Origin: an uncultured Lachnospiraceae bacterium
Lineage (GTDB): Bacteria; Bacillota; Clostridia; Lachnospirales; Lachnospiraceae
DNA length: 64,000 nt
Reading direction: 5' to 3'
Assembly (NCBI GenBank): GCA_934364805.1
Contig: CAKRMH010000007.1
Coordinates: 75,085 to 139,084, forward strand
Shown here: piece after piece, positions 7,888 through 15,999 of the stretch
Numbering within the stretch: the first letter of the stretch is position 1
How the letters are laid out: each line of letters starts with the position of its first letter
Position numbers and translations under genes: made by a program
The notes under the pieces: model-generated
Databases searched by the model: none
Seen by the model: only the letters and a program-made list of their open reading frames with translations
Told to the model about the DNA's origin: nothing

Positions 7888-9528
7888 ATGGACTTGTTTT
7901 TTAATTTAGTAGCTGGATTAGGATTATTTTTATTTGGAATGAACTTCATGAGCCAGGGTATGCAAAAGGCCGCCGGAACAAAAATGCGTGGCCTGATTGA
8001 TGCCATGACAAAGAACAAATTTATTGCTGTTGTATTTGGTGCGATATTTACTGCTGTGATTCAGTCATCCGGAGCAACAACGGTTATGGTTGTCAGTTTT
8101 GTAAATGCCGGATTAATGTCTCTGGAACAGTCAGTTGGAATTATTTTTGGTGCCAATATCGGTACGACGATTACTGCACAGCTTGTTTCGTTAAAACTTA
8201 CGGCGATTGCACCGTATATCCTGCTGATCGGTTCCGTTATGATGGTATTTTTCAAAAAACCGGAAGTGAAGAAGATCGGTGAGATCGTTCTTGGGTTTGG
8301 ATGTCTGTTTCTGGGTATTTTCCTGATGACAGCCGCAATGGATTCTTTAAAGGAATTCCCAAGTGTTTTAGATACACTTGCAAAATTAAGCAACCCATTT
8401 CTTGGAATTCTTTTGGGATTTGTGATCACCGCAATTCTTCAGAGTTCTTCTGTTACGGTCAGCATTATTCTTATGATGGCAGGACAGGGGTTGATCGGAC
8501 TTCCAATCTGTCTGTTTTTTATTCTTGGATGTAATATTGGTTCCTGCACACCGGCAGTGCTTGCGAGTCTGAGTGGAAATAAGGATTCTAAGAGAGCAGC
8601 GCTTATTCATGTGATGTTCAATGTGTTTGGTATGATCATTCTTGGAGTGATTCTGCTTCTTGGAATGGATGCGGTATTGAAGCTTCTTTATGCGGTTTCC
8701 GGAAGCAGCATCAATCGTTGTGTAGCCAATGCGGATACACTGTTTAAAGTGTTCCAGACAGTCATCTTTTTCCCAGTTTCCAACTGGTTTATTAAACTGG
8801 CCAATATGATTATCCCTGGGGATGACAAAGTGGACAGTGAGTATCATTTACAGTACATTGGCATGAAAAAAACTTTCGTACCAGCCACTGCTGCTGTAGA
8901 AGCAATTCATGAGATCAATCGTATGGGGAATCTTGCCATCGATAATCTGAATCATGCAATAGAAGCGTTCTTTGATGAAGATGAAGAAAAACTGGCGGGT
9001 GTTTATGAACAGGAACATCTGATTGACTTCTTAAATGACGAGATTACCAATTATCTGGTGCGTCTAGTCCAGTATGAATTGCCTACAGAAGATTCTGAAC
9101 GTATTGGAAGTCTTTTCCATGTGGTAAGCGATATTGAGCGAATCGGGGATCATGCTGAGAATATTGCCGATGCTGCAACACAACGTTACCGGGATAATAT
9201 ACAATTCTCCAAAAAGGCAGACAGGGAACTTCTTGAAATGTATACCGAGGTCGTAGATCTTTTGAAAAAGGCATTAGCGATGTTTACAACGGGAAATGCA
9301 TCTGCGCTGGATGAAATCATCAGTGAAGAAAATGATATTGACCATATGGAAAGAACTCTCCAGAAGAATCATGTTAAGAGAATGGCAAAAGGAAAATGTT
9401 CTCCGGTTGCGGGCATGATGTTTACAGATCTGATTTCCGGACTCGAGAGAATAGGAGATCATTCTACGAATATTGCATATTCTATTCTGGAAAGTGATCC
9501 GGATGAGGATGAAGAAACTATATCATAA
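7888..9528 (+). CDS. Na/Pi-cotransporter family protein with C-terminal PhoU-like domain
   Basis: Membrane protein of 546 residues. The N-terminal half carries the two inverted PNaS repeats with the QSSGATTVMVVSF and QSSSVTVSIILMMAG signatures and about eight or nine membrane segments up to residue 310. The C-terminal part (about 340-540) is a helical PhoU-like regulatory domain with repeated ERIGDHAENIA and ERIGDHSTNIA metal-binding motifs. The family exports or imports phosphate with Na+; the direction in this protein is not known. It begins 2 nt after ribF, so it is probably read from the same transcript although unrelated to translation. No terminator is visible between ribF and it. Confidence 0.93.
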   Translation: MDLFFNLVAGLGLFLFGMNFMSQGMQKAAGTKMRGLIDAMTKNKFIAVVFGAIFTAVIQSSGATTVMVVSFVNAGLMSLEQSVGIIFGANIGTTITAQLVSLKLTAIAPYILLIGSVMMVFFKKPEVKKIGEIVLGFGCLFLGIFLMTAAMDSLKEFPSVLDTLAKLSNPFLGILLGFVITAILQSSSVTVSIILMMAGQGLIGLPICLFFILGCNIGSCTPAVLASLSGNKDSKRAALIHVMFNVFGMIILGVILLLGMDAVLKLLYAVSGSSINRCVANADTLFKVFQTVIFFPVSNWFIKLANMIIPGDDKVDSEYHLQYIGMKKTFVPATAAVEAIHEINRMGNLAIDNLNHAIEAFFDEDEEKLAGVYEQEHLIDFLNDEITNYLVRLVQYELPTEDSERIGSLFHVVSDIERIGDHAENIADAATQRYRDNIQFSKKADRELLEMYTEVVDLLKKALAMFTTGNASALDEIISEENDIDHMERTLQKNHVKRMAKGKCSPVAGMMFTDLISGLERIGDHSTNIAYSILESDPDEDEETIS

Positions 9529-9530
9529 AT

Positions 9531-9547
9531 ATTACAAAGATATTACA
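9531..9547 (-). promoter_or_regulatory. WalR (YycF)-like box upstream of the NlpC/P60 hydrolase
   Basis: Read on the minus strand, TGTAAT-N5-TGTAAT occupies 9547 to 9531, within a direct repeat ATATTACAAA at 9529-9538 and 9540-9549 (11-bp period). This fits the published WalR consensus TGTWAH-N5-TGTWAH. It ends a few bases upstream of the -35 of a cell wall hydrolase gene, the classic kind of WalRK target. Binding is inferred. Confidence 0.6.
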
Positions 9548-9553
9548 AATGTG

Positions 9554-9582
9554 TTGACAATATGAGGCACGATTGGTATACT
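9554..9582 (+). promoter_or_regulatory. Sigma-A promoter of the SH3-NlpC/P60 gene
   Basis: TTGACA (9554-9559), 17-nt spacer, TATACT (9577-9582), with a TGG extended -10 element in front. A ribosome site AGGAGG precedes ATG 9618. Confidence 0.85.
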
Positions 9583-9617
9583 GACAAAATGTGAACTGAA
9601 GTACTTAGGAGGATAAT

Positions 9618-10760
9618 ATGAAGCACATAAAGAAAATCAGAGCAGGTGCAGTAATTCTTTTTGCTTCTGCAATCACAATCTGTGGTACCATTCAGAGCAA
9701 TATGCGGGTTGAACAAAGTGAGCCGGTCTTTGCAGTTGGAGCAGCAAAGGCACTTAGCATTGAAAATACAGAGCCGTTAACACTGACTTCTGGGGTCGCA
9801 AATGTATTGAGCGACTATGAGGGAGAGAATAGTGCAGGAGAGATTGCCGTGGCAAAGAGCCAGACAAATATGGTTACAACCGGTCAGCAGGAAGAAACGC
9901 AGGAGGCTGATTCAGACATCTGCGGATACCGTAATCTTGGAATTGCAGTTGTAGATGATACGTTGAATATTCGTGAGAATGCTTCCACAGACAGTGACAT
10001 TGTTGGAAAGATGACACCGAATGCGGCTTGTGAGATTGTAGGTACAGAAGGTGAGTGGACACAGATTACATCCGGAAGTGTGAATGGATATGTAAAGAGC
10101 GAGTATCTTGTTTCAGGAGATGAGGCACGCACGATAGCAGAAGGAGAGAAAAAACTGATTGCTACTGTGAATACAGATACATTAAGAGTCCGTACACAGG
10201 CAACAACCGATGCGGAAATTCTTGCGCTTGTTGGGAACGGAGAGCAGATCACTGCGTTATCACAGGCTCAGGATGGATGGGTACAGGTTGAAGTTGATGA
10301 TGTGCAGGGATATGTTTCTGCAGAGTTTGTTGATCTGAGCGAGACACTTCCGACGGCACAGTCCATGACGGAATTAAAATATGGAGCCGGTGTATCAGAT
10401 GCAAGGGTTTCACTTGTCGCATATGCATGTCAGTTTGTTGGAAATCCATATGTGTGGGGAGGAACCAGTCTGACGAATGGCGCAGATTGTTCCGGGTTTA
10501 CATTATCCATCTTTGCAAAATATGGGATTTATCTTCCACATTCATCACGTGCACAACCGAATTGCGGAACAATCATCAGTGCGTCGGAAGCACAGCCGGG
10601 AGATCTGTTCTTCTATGGAAGCGGAAACAGCATCAGCCATGTGGCAATTTACATCGGAAATGGACAGATTGTACATGCAAGTAATGAGACGACTGGTATT
10701 ATCATTTCCAATGCATTTTATCGGACACCAATCTGTGTTTCGAATGTCCTTGGAAACTGA
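9618..10760 (+). CDS. Secreted cell wall hydrolase: SH3b-SH3b-NlpC/P60 (C40 peptidase)
   Basis: Peptidoglycan endopeptidase of 380 residues, likely cutting gamma-D-Glu-diamino acid bonds in stem peptides. The N-terminus has a basic start and a hydrophobic signal segment (about 8-24). Two bacterial SH3 domains follow (about 105-165, VVDDTLNIRENAST; and 180-240, VNTDTLRVRTQATT). The NlpC/P60 domain spans 255-380 with the nucleophile Cys291 in NGADCSGFT and catalytic His341 in ISHVAIYIG. It stands alone with its own strong promoter and a WalR-like box, so it is probably controlled with cell wall growth. Family sure; the exact bond cut is inferred. Confidence 0.95.
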   Translation: MKHIKKIRAGAVILFASAITICGTIQSNMRVEQSEPVFAVGAAKALSIENTEPLTLTSGVANVLSDYEGENSAGEIAVAKSQTNMVTTGQQEETQEADSDICGYRNLGIAVVDDTLNIRENASTDSDIVGKMTPNAACEIVGTEGEWTQITSGSVNGYVKSEYLVSGDEARTIAEGEKKLIATVNTDTLRVRTQATTDAEILALVGNGEQITALSQAQDGWVQVEVDDVQGYVSAEFVDLSETLPTAQSMTELKYGAGVSDARVSLVAYACQFVGNPYVWGGTSLTNGADCSGFTLSIFAKYGIYLPHSSRAQPNCGTIISASEAQPGDLFFYGSGNSISHVAIYIGNGQIVHASNETTGIIISNAFYRTPICVSNVLGN

Positions 10761-10772
10761 TAAAAAAATAAC

Positions 10773-10801
10773 TTTACAATACATAAGGACTATGTTACAC
10801 T
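10773..10801 (+). promoter_or_regulatory. Promoter of rpsO
   Basis: TTTACA (10773-10778), 17-nt spacer, TACACT (10796-10801), placed 13 nt after the stop of the preceding gene and followed by a structured leader. Confidence 0.7.
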
Positions 10802-10811
10802 AGTCAAGTAT

Positions 10812-10872
10812 GAGTTAGCCCATATTCGGTCGATGGACACTCCGACCTTCCGCTGAGTATACAGGGCGATTT
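10812..10872 (+). promoter_or_regulatory. Structured rpsO leader, candidate S15 autoregulatory element
   Basis: The 5' leader can fold into an outer helix GCCC (10818-10821) with GGGC (10864-10867), extended by AUAU/GUAU, enclosing a hairpin GGTCG (10828-10832) with CGACC (10843-10847). It ends about 10 nt before the AGGAGG of rpsO. S15 represses its own synthesis through leader structures in several bacteria; assignment here is by position and fold only. Confidence 0.55.
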
Positions 10873-10896
10873 AGAAAATTAAAGGAGGATCACAAC

Positions 10897-11163
10897 ATGA
10901 TCGCAAAAGAAAAGAAACAGGCAATTATCGCTGAATACGGAAGAACACCGAACGATACTGGATCACCAGAAGTTCAGGTTGCAATCTTAACAGCAAGAAT
11001 TCAGGAGTTAACAGAGCATTTAAAAGTTAACCCAAAAGATCATCATTCAAGAAGAGGTATGTTAAAGATGATCGGACAGAGACGTGGATTATTAGCATAC
11101 TTAAAAGAGCTTGATATCGAGAGATATCGTTCTCTGATCGAGCGTTTAGGTCTTAGAAAATAA
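10897..11163 (+). CDS. rpsO: 30S ribosomal protein S15
   Basis: Primary binding protein of the 16S rRNA central domain. The 88-residue sequence is the standard length and holds the conserved GSPEVQVAILTARIQELTEHLK and DHHSRRGMLKMIGQRRGLLAYLK blocks. A strong AAAGGAGG site lies 9 nt upstream. It is transcribed alone: its own promoter and leader are upstream and a strong terminator is directly downstream, although pnp follows, as in many bacteria. Confidence 0.98.
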   Translation: MIAKEKKQAIIAEYGRTPNDTGSPEVQVAILTARIQELTEHLKVNPKDHHSRRGMLKMIGQRRGLLAYLKELDIERYRSLIERLGLRK

Positions 11164-11173
11164 TTGCTATATG

Positions 11174-11210
11174 AATAGAGCGGGGTTTAGATTCCGCTCT
11201 ATTTTTTTTT
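11174..11210 (+). terminator. Rho-independent terminator of rpsO
   Basis: Perfect 10-bp stem AATAGAGCGG/CCGCTCTATT with a 10-nt loop, followed by a run of T residues to 11210. Confidence 0.92.
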
Positions 11211-11220
11211 GAACATTTAC

Positions 11221-11249
11221 TTGCAGGCAGGTATGTGTTCGTTTAAACT
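11221..11249 (+). promoter_or_regulatory. Candidate promoter of pnp
   Basis: TTGCAG (11221-11226), 17-nt spacer, TAAACT (11244-11249), immediately behind the rpsO terminator. The predicted transcript begins just before the long leader hairpin at 11256. Confidence 0.5.
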
Positions 11250-11255
11250 TATCTA

Positions 11256-11333
11256 TTGGCAGAAGAATTTGCCGGGACCACTGAAGAATATATGGAATCC
11301 GTATACTGTTCAGTAGTTTCGGACCTTCTGCAA
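11256..11333 (+). promoter_or_regulatory. Long leader hairpin upstream of pnp
   Basis: Nested complementary segments build one long irregular stem: GCAGAAG (11259-11265) with CTTCTGC (11325-11331), CCG (11272-11274) with CGG (11320-11322), ACTGAA (11280-11285) with TTCAGT (11309-11314), and an apical AUAUGG/CCGUAU pairing. It resembles in position and shape the RNase III-cut pnp leader hairpin of E. coli used for PNPase autocontrol. Function here is inferred. Confidence 0.6.
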
Positions 11334-11368
11334 TAATTTAGGCTATCAGGCATGAAAAGGAGAACAAT

Positions 11369-13462
11369 ATGTACAAAAGTTATTCTATGGAACTTGCTGG
11401 CAGAACACTCACGGTAGATATCGGAAGGGTGTGTGCTCAGGCAAATGGCGCAGCATTATTAAAATATGGTGAAACAACGGTGTTATCTACTGCAACAGCA
11501 TCAGAAAAACCAAGGGATGGAATTGATTTCTTCCCATTAAGTGTGGAATATGAAGAGAAAATGTATTCTGTTGGTAAGATCCCGGGCGGATTTAACAAAC
11601 GTGAGGGAAAGGCATCTGAAAATGCGATCCTGACCTCCCGTGTTATCGACAGACCAATGAGACCGTTATTCCCGAAAGATTACAGAAATGACGTTACCTT
11701 AAACAATATGGTAATGTCTGTTGACCCGGAGTGTCGTCCGGAGATCGTTGCAATGATCGGAGCAGCTCTTGCAACAACAATTTCCGATATTCCATTTGAT
11801 GGTCCATGTGCAATGACACAGATGGGACTGGTAGATGGTGAGTTTGTTGTAAACCCATCTCAGAAAGACTGGGATGAAGGAGATCTTCAGCTGACCGTTG
11901 CTTCTACAAGAGAAAAAGTAATTATGATCGAGGCTGGTGCGAACGAAGTACCGGAAGCCAAGATGATTGAAGCAATTTATAAATGTCATGATATCAACCA
12001 GACAATCATTGCTTTTATTGATAAGATTACAGCAGAAGTAGGAAAAACAAAACACGAGTATACAAGCTGCGCAATTCCGGAAGAAATGTTTGCAGCCATG
12101 AAAGAGATCGTTACACCAGAACAGATGGAAGAAGCGGTATTCACAGACGAGAAACAGGTACGTGAAGAGAACATCCGTCAGATTACAGAGAAACTGGAAG
12201 AGGCATTTGCTGAAAATGAAGAGTGGCTTGCAGTACTTGGAGAGGCTGTTTACCAGTATCAGAAAAAGACTGTCCGTAAGATGATCTTAAAGGATCATAA
12301 ACGTCCGGATGGCAGAGCAATCAATCAGATCCGTCCATTAGCAGCGGAAGTTGATCTGATCCCTAGAGTACATGGCTCTGCAATGTTCACACGTGGACAG
12401 ACACAGATTTGTGATGTTGTTACACTTGCTCCGTTATCTGAGGTTCAGAAGATTGACGGACTGGATGCAAATATAACAACCAAGAGATATTTACATCAGT
12501 ATAATTTCCCGGCATACTCAGTTGGTGAGACAAAAGTTTCCAGAGGACCAGGAAGACGTGAGATCGGTCATGGAGCACTTGCAGAGAAAGCACTTGTTCC
12601 GGTATTGCCTTCCGTAGAAGAGTTCCCATATGCAATCCGTGCAGTGTCTGAGACATTTGAGTCCAACGGATCAACATCCATGGCTTCTACCTGTGCATCC
12701 TGTATGTCACTTATGGCAGCTGGTGTTCCAATCAAGAAGATGGTCGCTGGTATTTCCTGTGGTCTTGTAACCGGAGATACGGATGATGATTATGTTGTAC
12801 TGACTGATATCCAGGGACTTGAAGACTTCTTCGGGGATATGGACTTTAAGGTTACCGGTACACATGACGGTATTACTGCAATCCAGATGGACATCAAGAT
12901 TCATGGTCTTACAAGACCGATTGTAGAAGAAGCAATTGCAAGAACAAGAGAAGCCCGTCTGTATATTATGGATGAGGTTATGAGCAAAGCAATTTCAGAG
13001 CCTAGAAAAGAAGTGAATGAATGGGCTCCGAAGATTGAACAGATTCAGATCGATCCTTCTAAGATTGGTGATGTCGTTGGTCAGAAAGGTAAGACAATTA
13101 ACGAAATCATTGCAAGAACAGAAGTTAAGATCGATATTACGGATGATGGTGCAGTTTCGGTATGTGGAACAGACAAAGATAAAATCCAGAAAGCAATCGA
13201 TATGATCAAAATCATCACAACTGATTTCGCAGAAGGACAGATTCTTACCGGTACGGTTGTAAGCATCAAAGAATTTGGCGCTTTCATTGAATTTGCTCCT
13301 GGTAAAGAGGGAATGGTTCATATTTCCAAGATTGCAAAAGAAAGAATTAACCATGTGGAAGATGTACTGACACTGGGAGACAAGGTTACGGTCGTATGCC
13401 TTGGAAAAGACAAGATGGGAAGAATCAGTTTCTCAATGAAAGATGTTCCGGAAAATAAATAA
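11369..13462 (+). CDS. pnp: Polyribonucleotide nucleotidyltransferase (PNPase)
   Basis: Phosphorolytic 3'-5' exoribonuclease of the RNA degradosome, acting as a trimer. The 697-residue protein has the complete family order: two RNase PH domains (about 1-225 and 310-545) joined by a helical linker, a KH domain (about 555-615, with IGDVVGQKGKTINEI) and an S1 domain (about 620-693, GTVVSIKEFGAFIEF). The second RNase PH core carries the DGTDDDY-like segment TGDTDDDYVVLTDI, which holds catalytic aspartates. The start is ATG 11369 behind AAAAGGAGAA. Sure. Confidence 0.98.
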   Translation: MYKSYSMELAGRTLTVDIGRVCAQANGAALLKYGETTVLSTATASEKPRDGIDFFPLSVEYEEKMYSVGKIPGGFNKREGKASENAILTSRVIDRPMRPLFPKDYRNDVTLNNMVMSVDPECRPEIVAMIGAALATTISDIPFDGPCAMTQMGLVDGEFVVNPSQKDWDEGDLQLTVASTREKVIMIEAGANEVPEAKMIEAIYKCHDINQTIIAFIDKITAEVGKTKHEYTSCAIPEEMFAAMKEIVTPEQMEEAVFTDEKQVREENIRQITEKLEEAFAENEEWLAVLGEAVYQYQKKTVRKMILKDHKRPDGRAINQIRPLAAEVDLIPRVHGSAMFTRGQTQICDVVTLAPLSEVQKIDGLDANITTKRYLHQYNFPAYSVGETKVSRGPGRREIGHGALAEKALVPVLPSVEEFPYAIRAVSETFESNGSTSMASTCASCMSLMAAGVPIKKMVAGISCGLVTGDTDDDYVVLTDIQGLEDFFGDMDFKVTGTHDGITAIQMDIKIHGLTRPIVEEAIARTREARLYIMDEVMSKAISEPRKEVNEWAPKIEQIQIDPSKIGDVVGQKGKTINEIIARTEVKIDITDDGAVSVCGTDKDKIQKAIDMIKIITTDFAEGQILTGTVVSIKEFGAFIEFAPGKEGMVHISKIAKERINHVEDVLTLGDKVTVVCLGKDKMGRISFSMKDVPENK

Positions 13463-13469
13463 TTTTTGA

Positions 13470-13498
13470 AAAGGCAGGCACTTTTGCCTGTCTTTTTT
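13470..13498 (+). terminator. Terminator of pnp
   Basis: AAGGCAGGCA, short loop, TGCCTGTCTTTTTT: a stem of about nine pairs followed by a T-run, 8 nt past the pnp stop codon. Confidence 0.88.
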
Positions 13499-13547
13499 AG
13501 TGCAATTTCCTGTTTTATGCATAAGATAGAAAAAAACATATTTTGAA

Positions 13548-14438
13548 ATGAAGCGTGTAAAAGAGATTGTTCATGCAGAAAAGGTATATCAGGCTGGATA
13601 TACGGGAAAAAATATAAGGATTGCAGTATTAGACACAGGAATTGCAAAACATCCGGATCTGACACACCGGGATATTTATTTTTTGGATATGGTGAATCAA
13701 AAACACAGCATGTATGACGACAATGGGCATGGAACGCATGTGGCTGGGATCCTTTGCGGAGATGGAAGAATGAATCGGAATCGGATCAGCGGAATGGCAC
13801 CAGGTGCAGATCTGGTTGTGATCAAAGTCCTGGATAAAAATGGAAATGGAGAGACAGATGATGTGCTTCGTGCACTGGAATGGGTCATTCATAATTATCG
13901 AATTTATAATATCCGGTTGTTGAATTTTTCTGTTGGATTTCTTCCCGGGGCAGATATGGAAGAACAGAGAAAAATATTAGATGCAGTGGAAGAATTGTGG
14001 GATCTTGGAGTTATGGTTGTTAGTGCTGCAGGAAACAACGGACCATCCGGGAATTCTATAACAGTGCCTGGAATTTCAAGAAAGATCCTTACGGTTGGTG
14101 CAAGTGATGATCTGACAGCAGATACGATCACAGCACCGAGAGGTTACAGCGGGAAAGGTCCTACGGGCTGCTGTATTGTAAAACCCGAAGTGCTGGCTCC
14201 TGGAACACGTATCATAAGCTGTGATAACAGGAGTAATGGATATTCCATAAAAAGCGGTACGTCAATGTCAGCACCGGTTGTCTGCGGTGCGCTTGCGCTT
14301 GGAATGGAAAAAAATCCATATTTTTATCCGGAAGACTGGAAGCTGAAACTTTATGATTCGGTCTGGCCAAGAGGAACGGACATTCATCAGAAATCATGGG
14401 GAATCCTCCATGTTGATAATCTTTTGCAAATGAATTAA
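13548..14438 (+). CDS. S8 family serine peptidase (subtilase), apparently cytoplasmic
   Basis: Subtilisin-like protease of 296 residues with the complete triad: Asp29 in AVLDTGIAKHPDL, His61 in NGHGTHVAG, Ser239 in SGTSMSAP, and oxyanion Asn163 in AAGNNGPSG. There is no signal peptide, no transmembrane segment and only a very short N-terminal extension before the catalytic domain. This resembles the intracellular/AprX-type enzymes rather than secreted pro-subtilisins. No clear ribosome site precedes ATG 13548, so translation may be weak or the start uncertain. cls follows 25 nt downstream and may be co-transcribed. Substrate unknown. Confidence 0.93.
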   Translation: MKRVKEIVHAEKVYQAGYTGKNIRIAVLDTGIAKHPDLTHRDIYFLDMVNQKHSMYDDNGHGTHVAGILCGDGRMNRNRISGMAPGADLVVIKVLDKNGNGETDDVLRALEWVIHNYRIYNIRLLNFSVGFLPGADMEEQRKILDAVEELWDLGVMVVSAAGNNGPSGNSITVPGISRKILTVGASDDLTADTITAPRGYSGKGPTGCCIVKPEVLAPGTRIISCDNRSNGYSIKSGTSMSAPVVCGALALGMEKNPYFYPEDWKLKLYDSVWPRGTDIHQKSWGILHVDNLLQMN

Positions 14439-14463
14439 AATAGAATGACGGAGGCTGGAACGA

Positions 14464-15999
14464 ATGAAAAGAGTAACTCATGGAATTTTTAGTAAACTTG
14501 CGATCGGAGCATGTGCGATCATTCTTCAGTTTGTCTGGCTGATAATGATCATGTATGCAGCCAGTGAAAGATTTTCGGAAATGAACGTTATTTTTCATAT
14601 TATCTCAGTGATTCTGGCGCTTTATCTGGTTAACCGCAATATCAAACCATACAATAAATTATCGTGGATTTTTATTATTTTATGGATGCCGATCATCGGT
14701 GTAACCTGTTATTTTTTACTTGGAAGATCAGAACTGACAAGGGGAAACAGGCGGAGATTGTCGGAAGTAATCCGCCATACGGAAAAATATGTGACACAGG
14801 ACCCGGCTATTGTAGAACAGCTAAAAACGGACAACTATGAGGCATATAAGCAGTCGCGGTATCTTACCGATTATGCTGGCTATCCGTTATGCCATGAGGA
14901 GGATACGGAATATTTCTCTTGTGGGGAAAAAGTGTTTGAACGTCTTCTGGAAGATCTAAAGAGCGCAGAAAATTTTATTTTTCTGGAGTTTTTTATCATA
15001 GAACCAGGTTATATGTTCGATACGATTGTCGATATTCTTGAACAGAAGGCAGCGGAAGGCGTTAAGATCCGTCTGATCTATGACGATGTCGGATGTATTA
15101 ATACACTTCCTTCAAAATACTACCGGAGATTACAGAAAAAAGGAATCCGATGTGCGTCGTTTAATCCATTCCGCCCGTTTCTATCAGTGGTCATGAATAA
15201 CCGGGATCATAGAAAAGTTGTTGTGATCGATGGCAGGATTGCATATACCGGCGGTTTTAATCTTGCTGACGAGTACATCAACCGTGTGAAGAGATTTGGT
15301 TATTGGAAGGATGCCGGAATCCGGATTACTGGAGAAGGTGTCTGGAATTTTACAGTAATGTTTATGCAGATGTGGAACTATATCGTGCGTGGAGATGAGC
15401 CGTGTGATCCGTATCGCATGTCATATGACGACAAACAGAAAGAAGAGAGTACCGGAATGATCCAGCCTTATGCGGATTCGCCACTGGATCATGAAAACGT
15501 AGGAGAAACCGTGTATTTAAATATCATTAACAGGGCAAGAAAGTATGTATACATTTTCACACCTTATCTGATCATTGATTCCGAAATGTCCACAGCGCTG
15601 ATCAATGCCGCAAAAAGCGGTGTGGATGTCCGGATTGTAACACCAGGAATACCGGATAAAAAACTGGTTTATTTGCTGACACAGTCTTATTATGAGCAGC
15701 TGATCCGTGGTGGTGTGCGCATTTTCCAGTACACACCGGGATTTATTCATTCGAAATGCTTTGTGTCGGATGATGAATACGCAGTTGTCGGCACGGTAAA
15801 CCTGGATTACCGCAGTCTGTATCTGCATTTTGAATGTGGAGTATGGATGTACCGGGCAAAAGCTGTTGCGGGTGTAAAGGAGGATGCGCTGCGGACATTT
15901 GACGAATGCCAGGAGATTTCCCTGGAATTCTGCACACAGCGCAATTTTATTGTGCGTCTGATCCAAAGTGTGTTACTCTTGTTTGCTCCGCTACTTTAA
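14464..15999 (+). CDS. cls: Cardiolipin synthase (phospholipase D family)
   Basis: Condenses two phosphatidylglycerols to cardiolipin and glycerol at the cytoplasmic membrane. The 511-residue protein starts with two or three hydrophobic segments (about 15-35, 40-60 and 65-88). It then has two PLD catalytic motifs: HRKVVVID near residue 251 and HSKCFVSD near 429, each followed by the GG or GTVNLD extension. Ribosome site GGAGG lies 8 nt upstream of the ATG. Its last 9 bp overlap the 3' end of the convergent dac gene. Paralogues exist in many Firmicutes, so the number of the isozyme is not assigned. Confidence 0.94.
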   Translation: MKRVTHGIFSKLAIGACAIILQFVWLIMIMYAASERFSEMNVIFHIISVILALYLVNRNIKPYNKLSWIFIILWMPIIGVTCYFLLGRSELTRGNRRRLSEVIRHTEKYVTQDPAIVEQLKTDNYEAYKQSRYLTDYAGYPLCHEEDTEYFSCGEKVFERLLEDLKSAENFIFLEFFIIEPGYMFDTIVDILEQKAAEGVKIRLIYDDVGCINTLPSKYYRRLQKKGIRCASFNPFRPFLSVVMNNRDHRKVVVIDGRIAYTGGFNLADEYINRVKRFGYWKDAGIRITGEGVWNFTVMFMQMWNYIVRGDEPCDPYRMSYDDKQKEESTGMIQPYADSPLDHENVGETVYLNIINRARKYVYIFTPYLIIDSEMSTALINAAKSGVDVRIVTPGIPDKKLVYLLTQSYYEQLIRGGVRIFQYTPGFIHSKCFVSDDEYAVVGTVNLDYRSLYLHFECGVWMYRAKAVAGVKEDALRTFDECQEISLEFCTQRNFIVRLIQSVLLLFAPLL

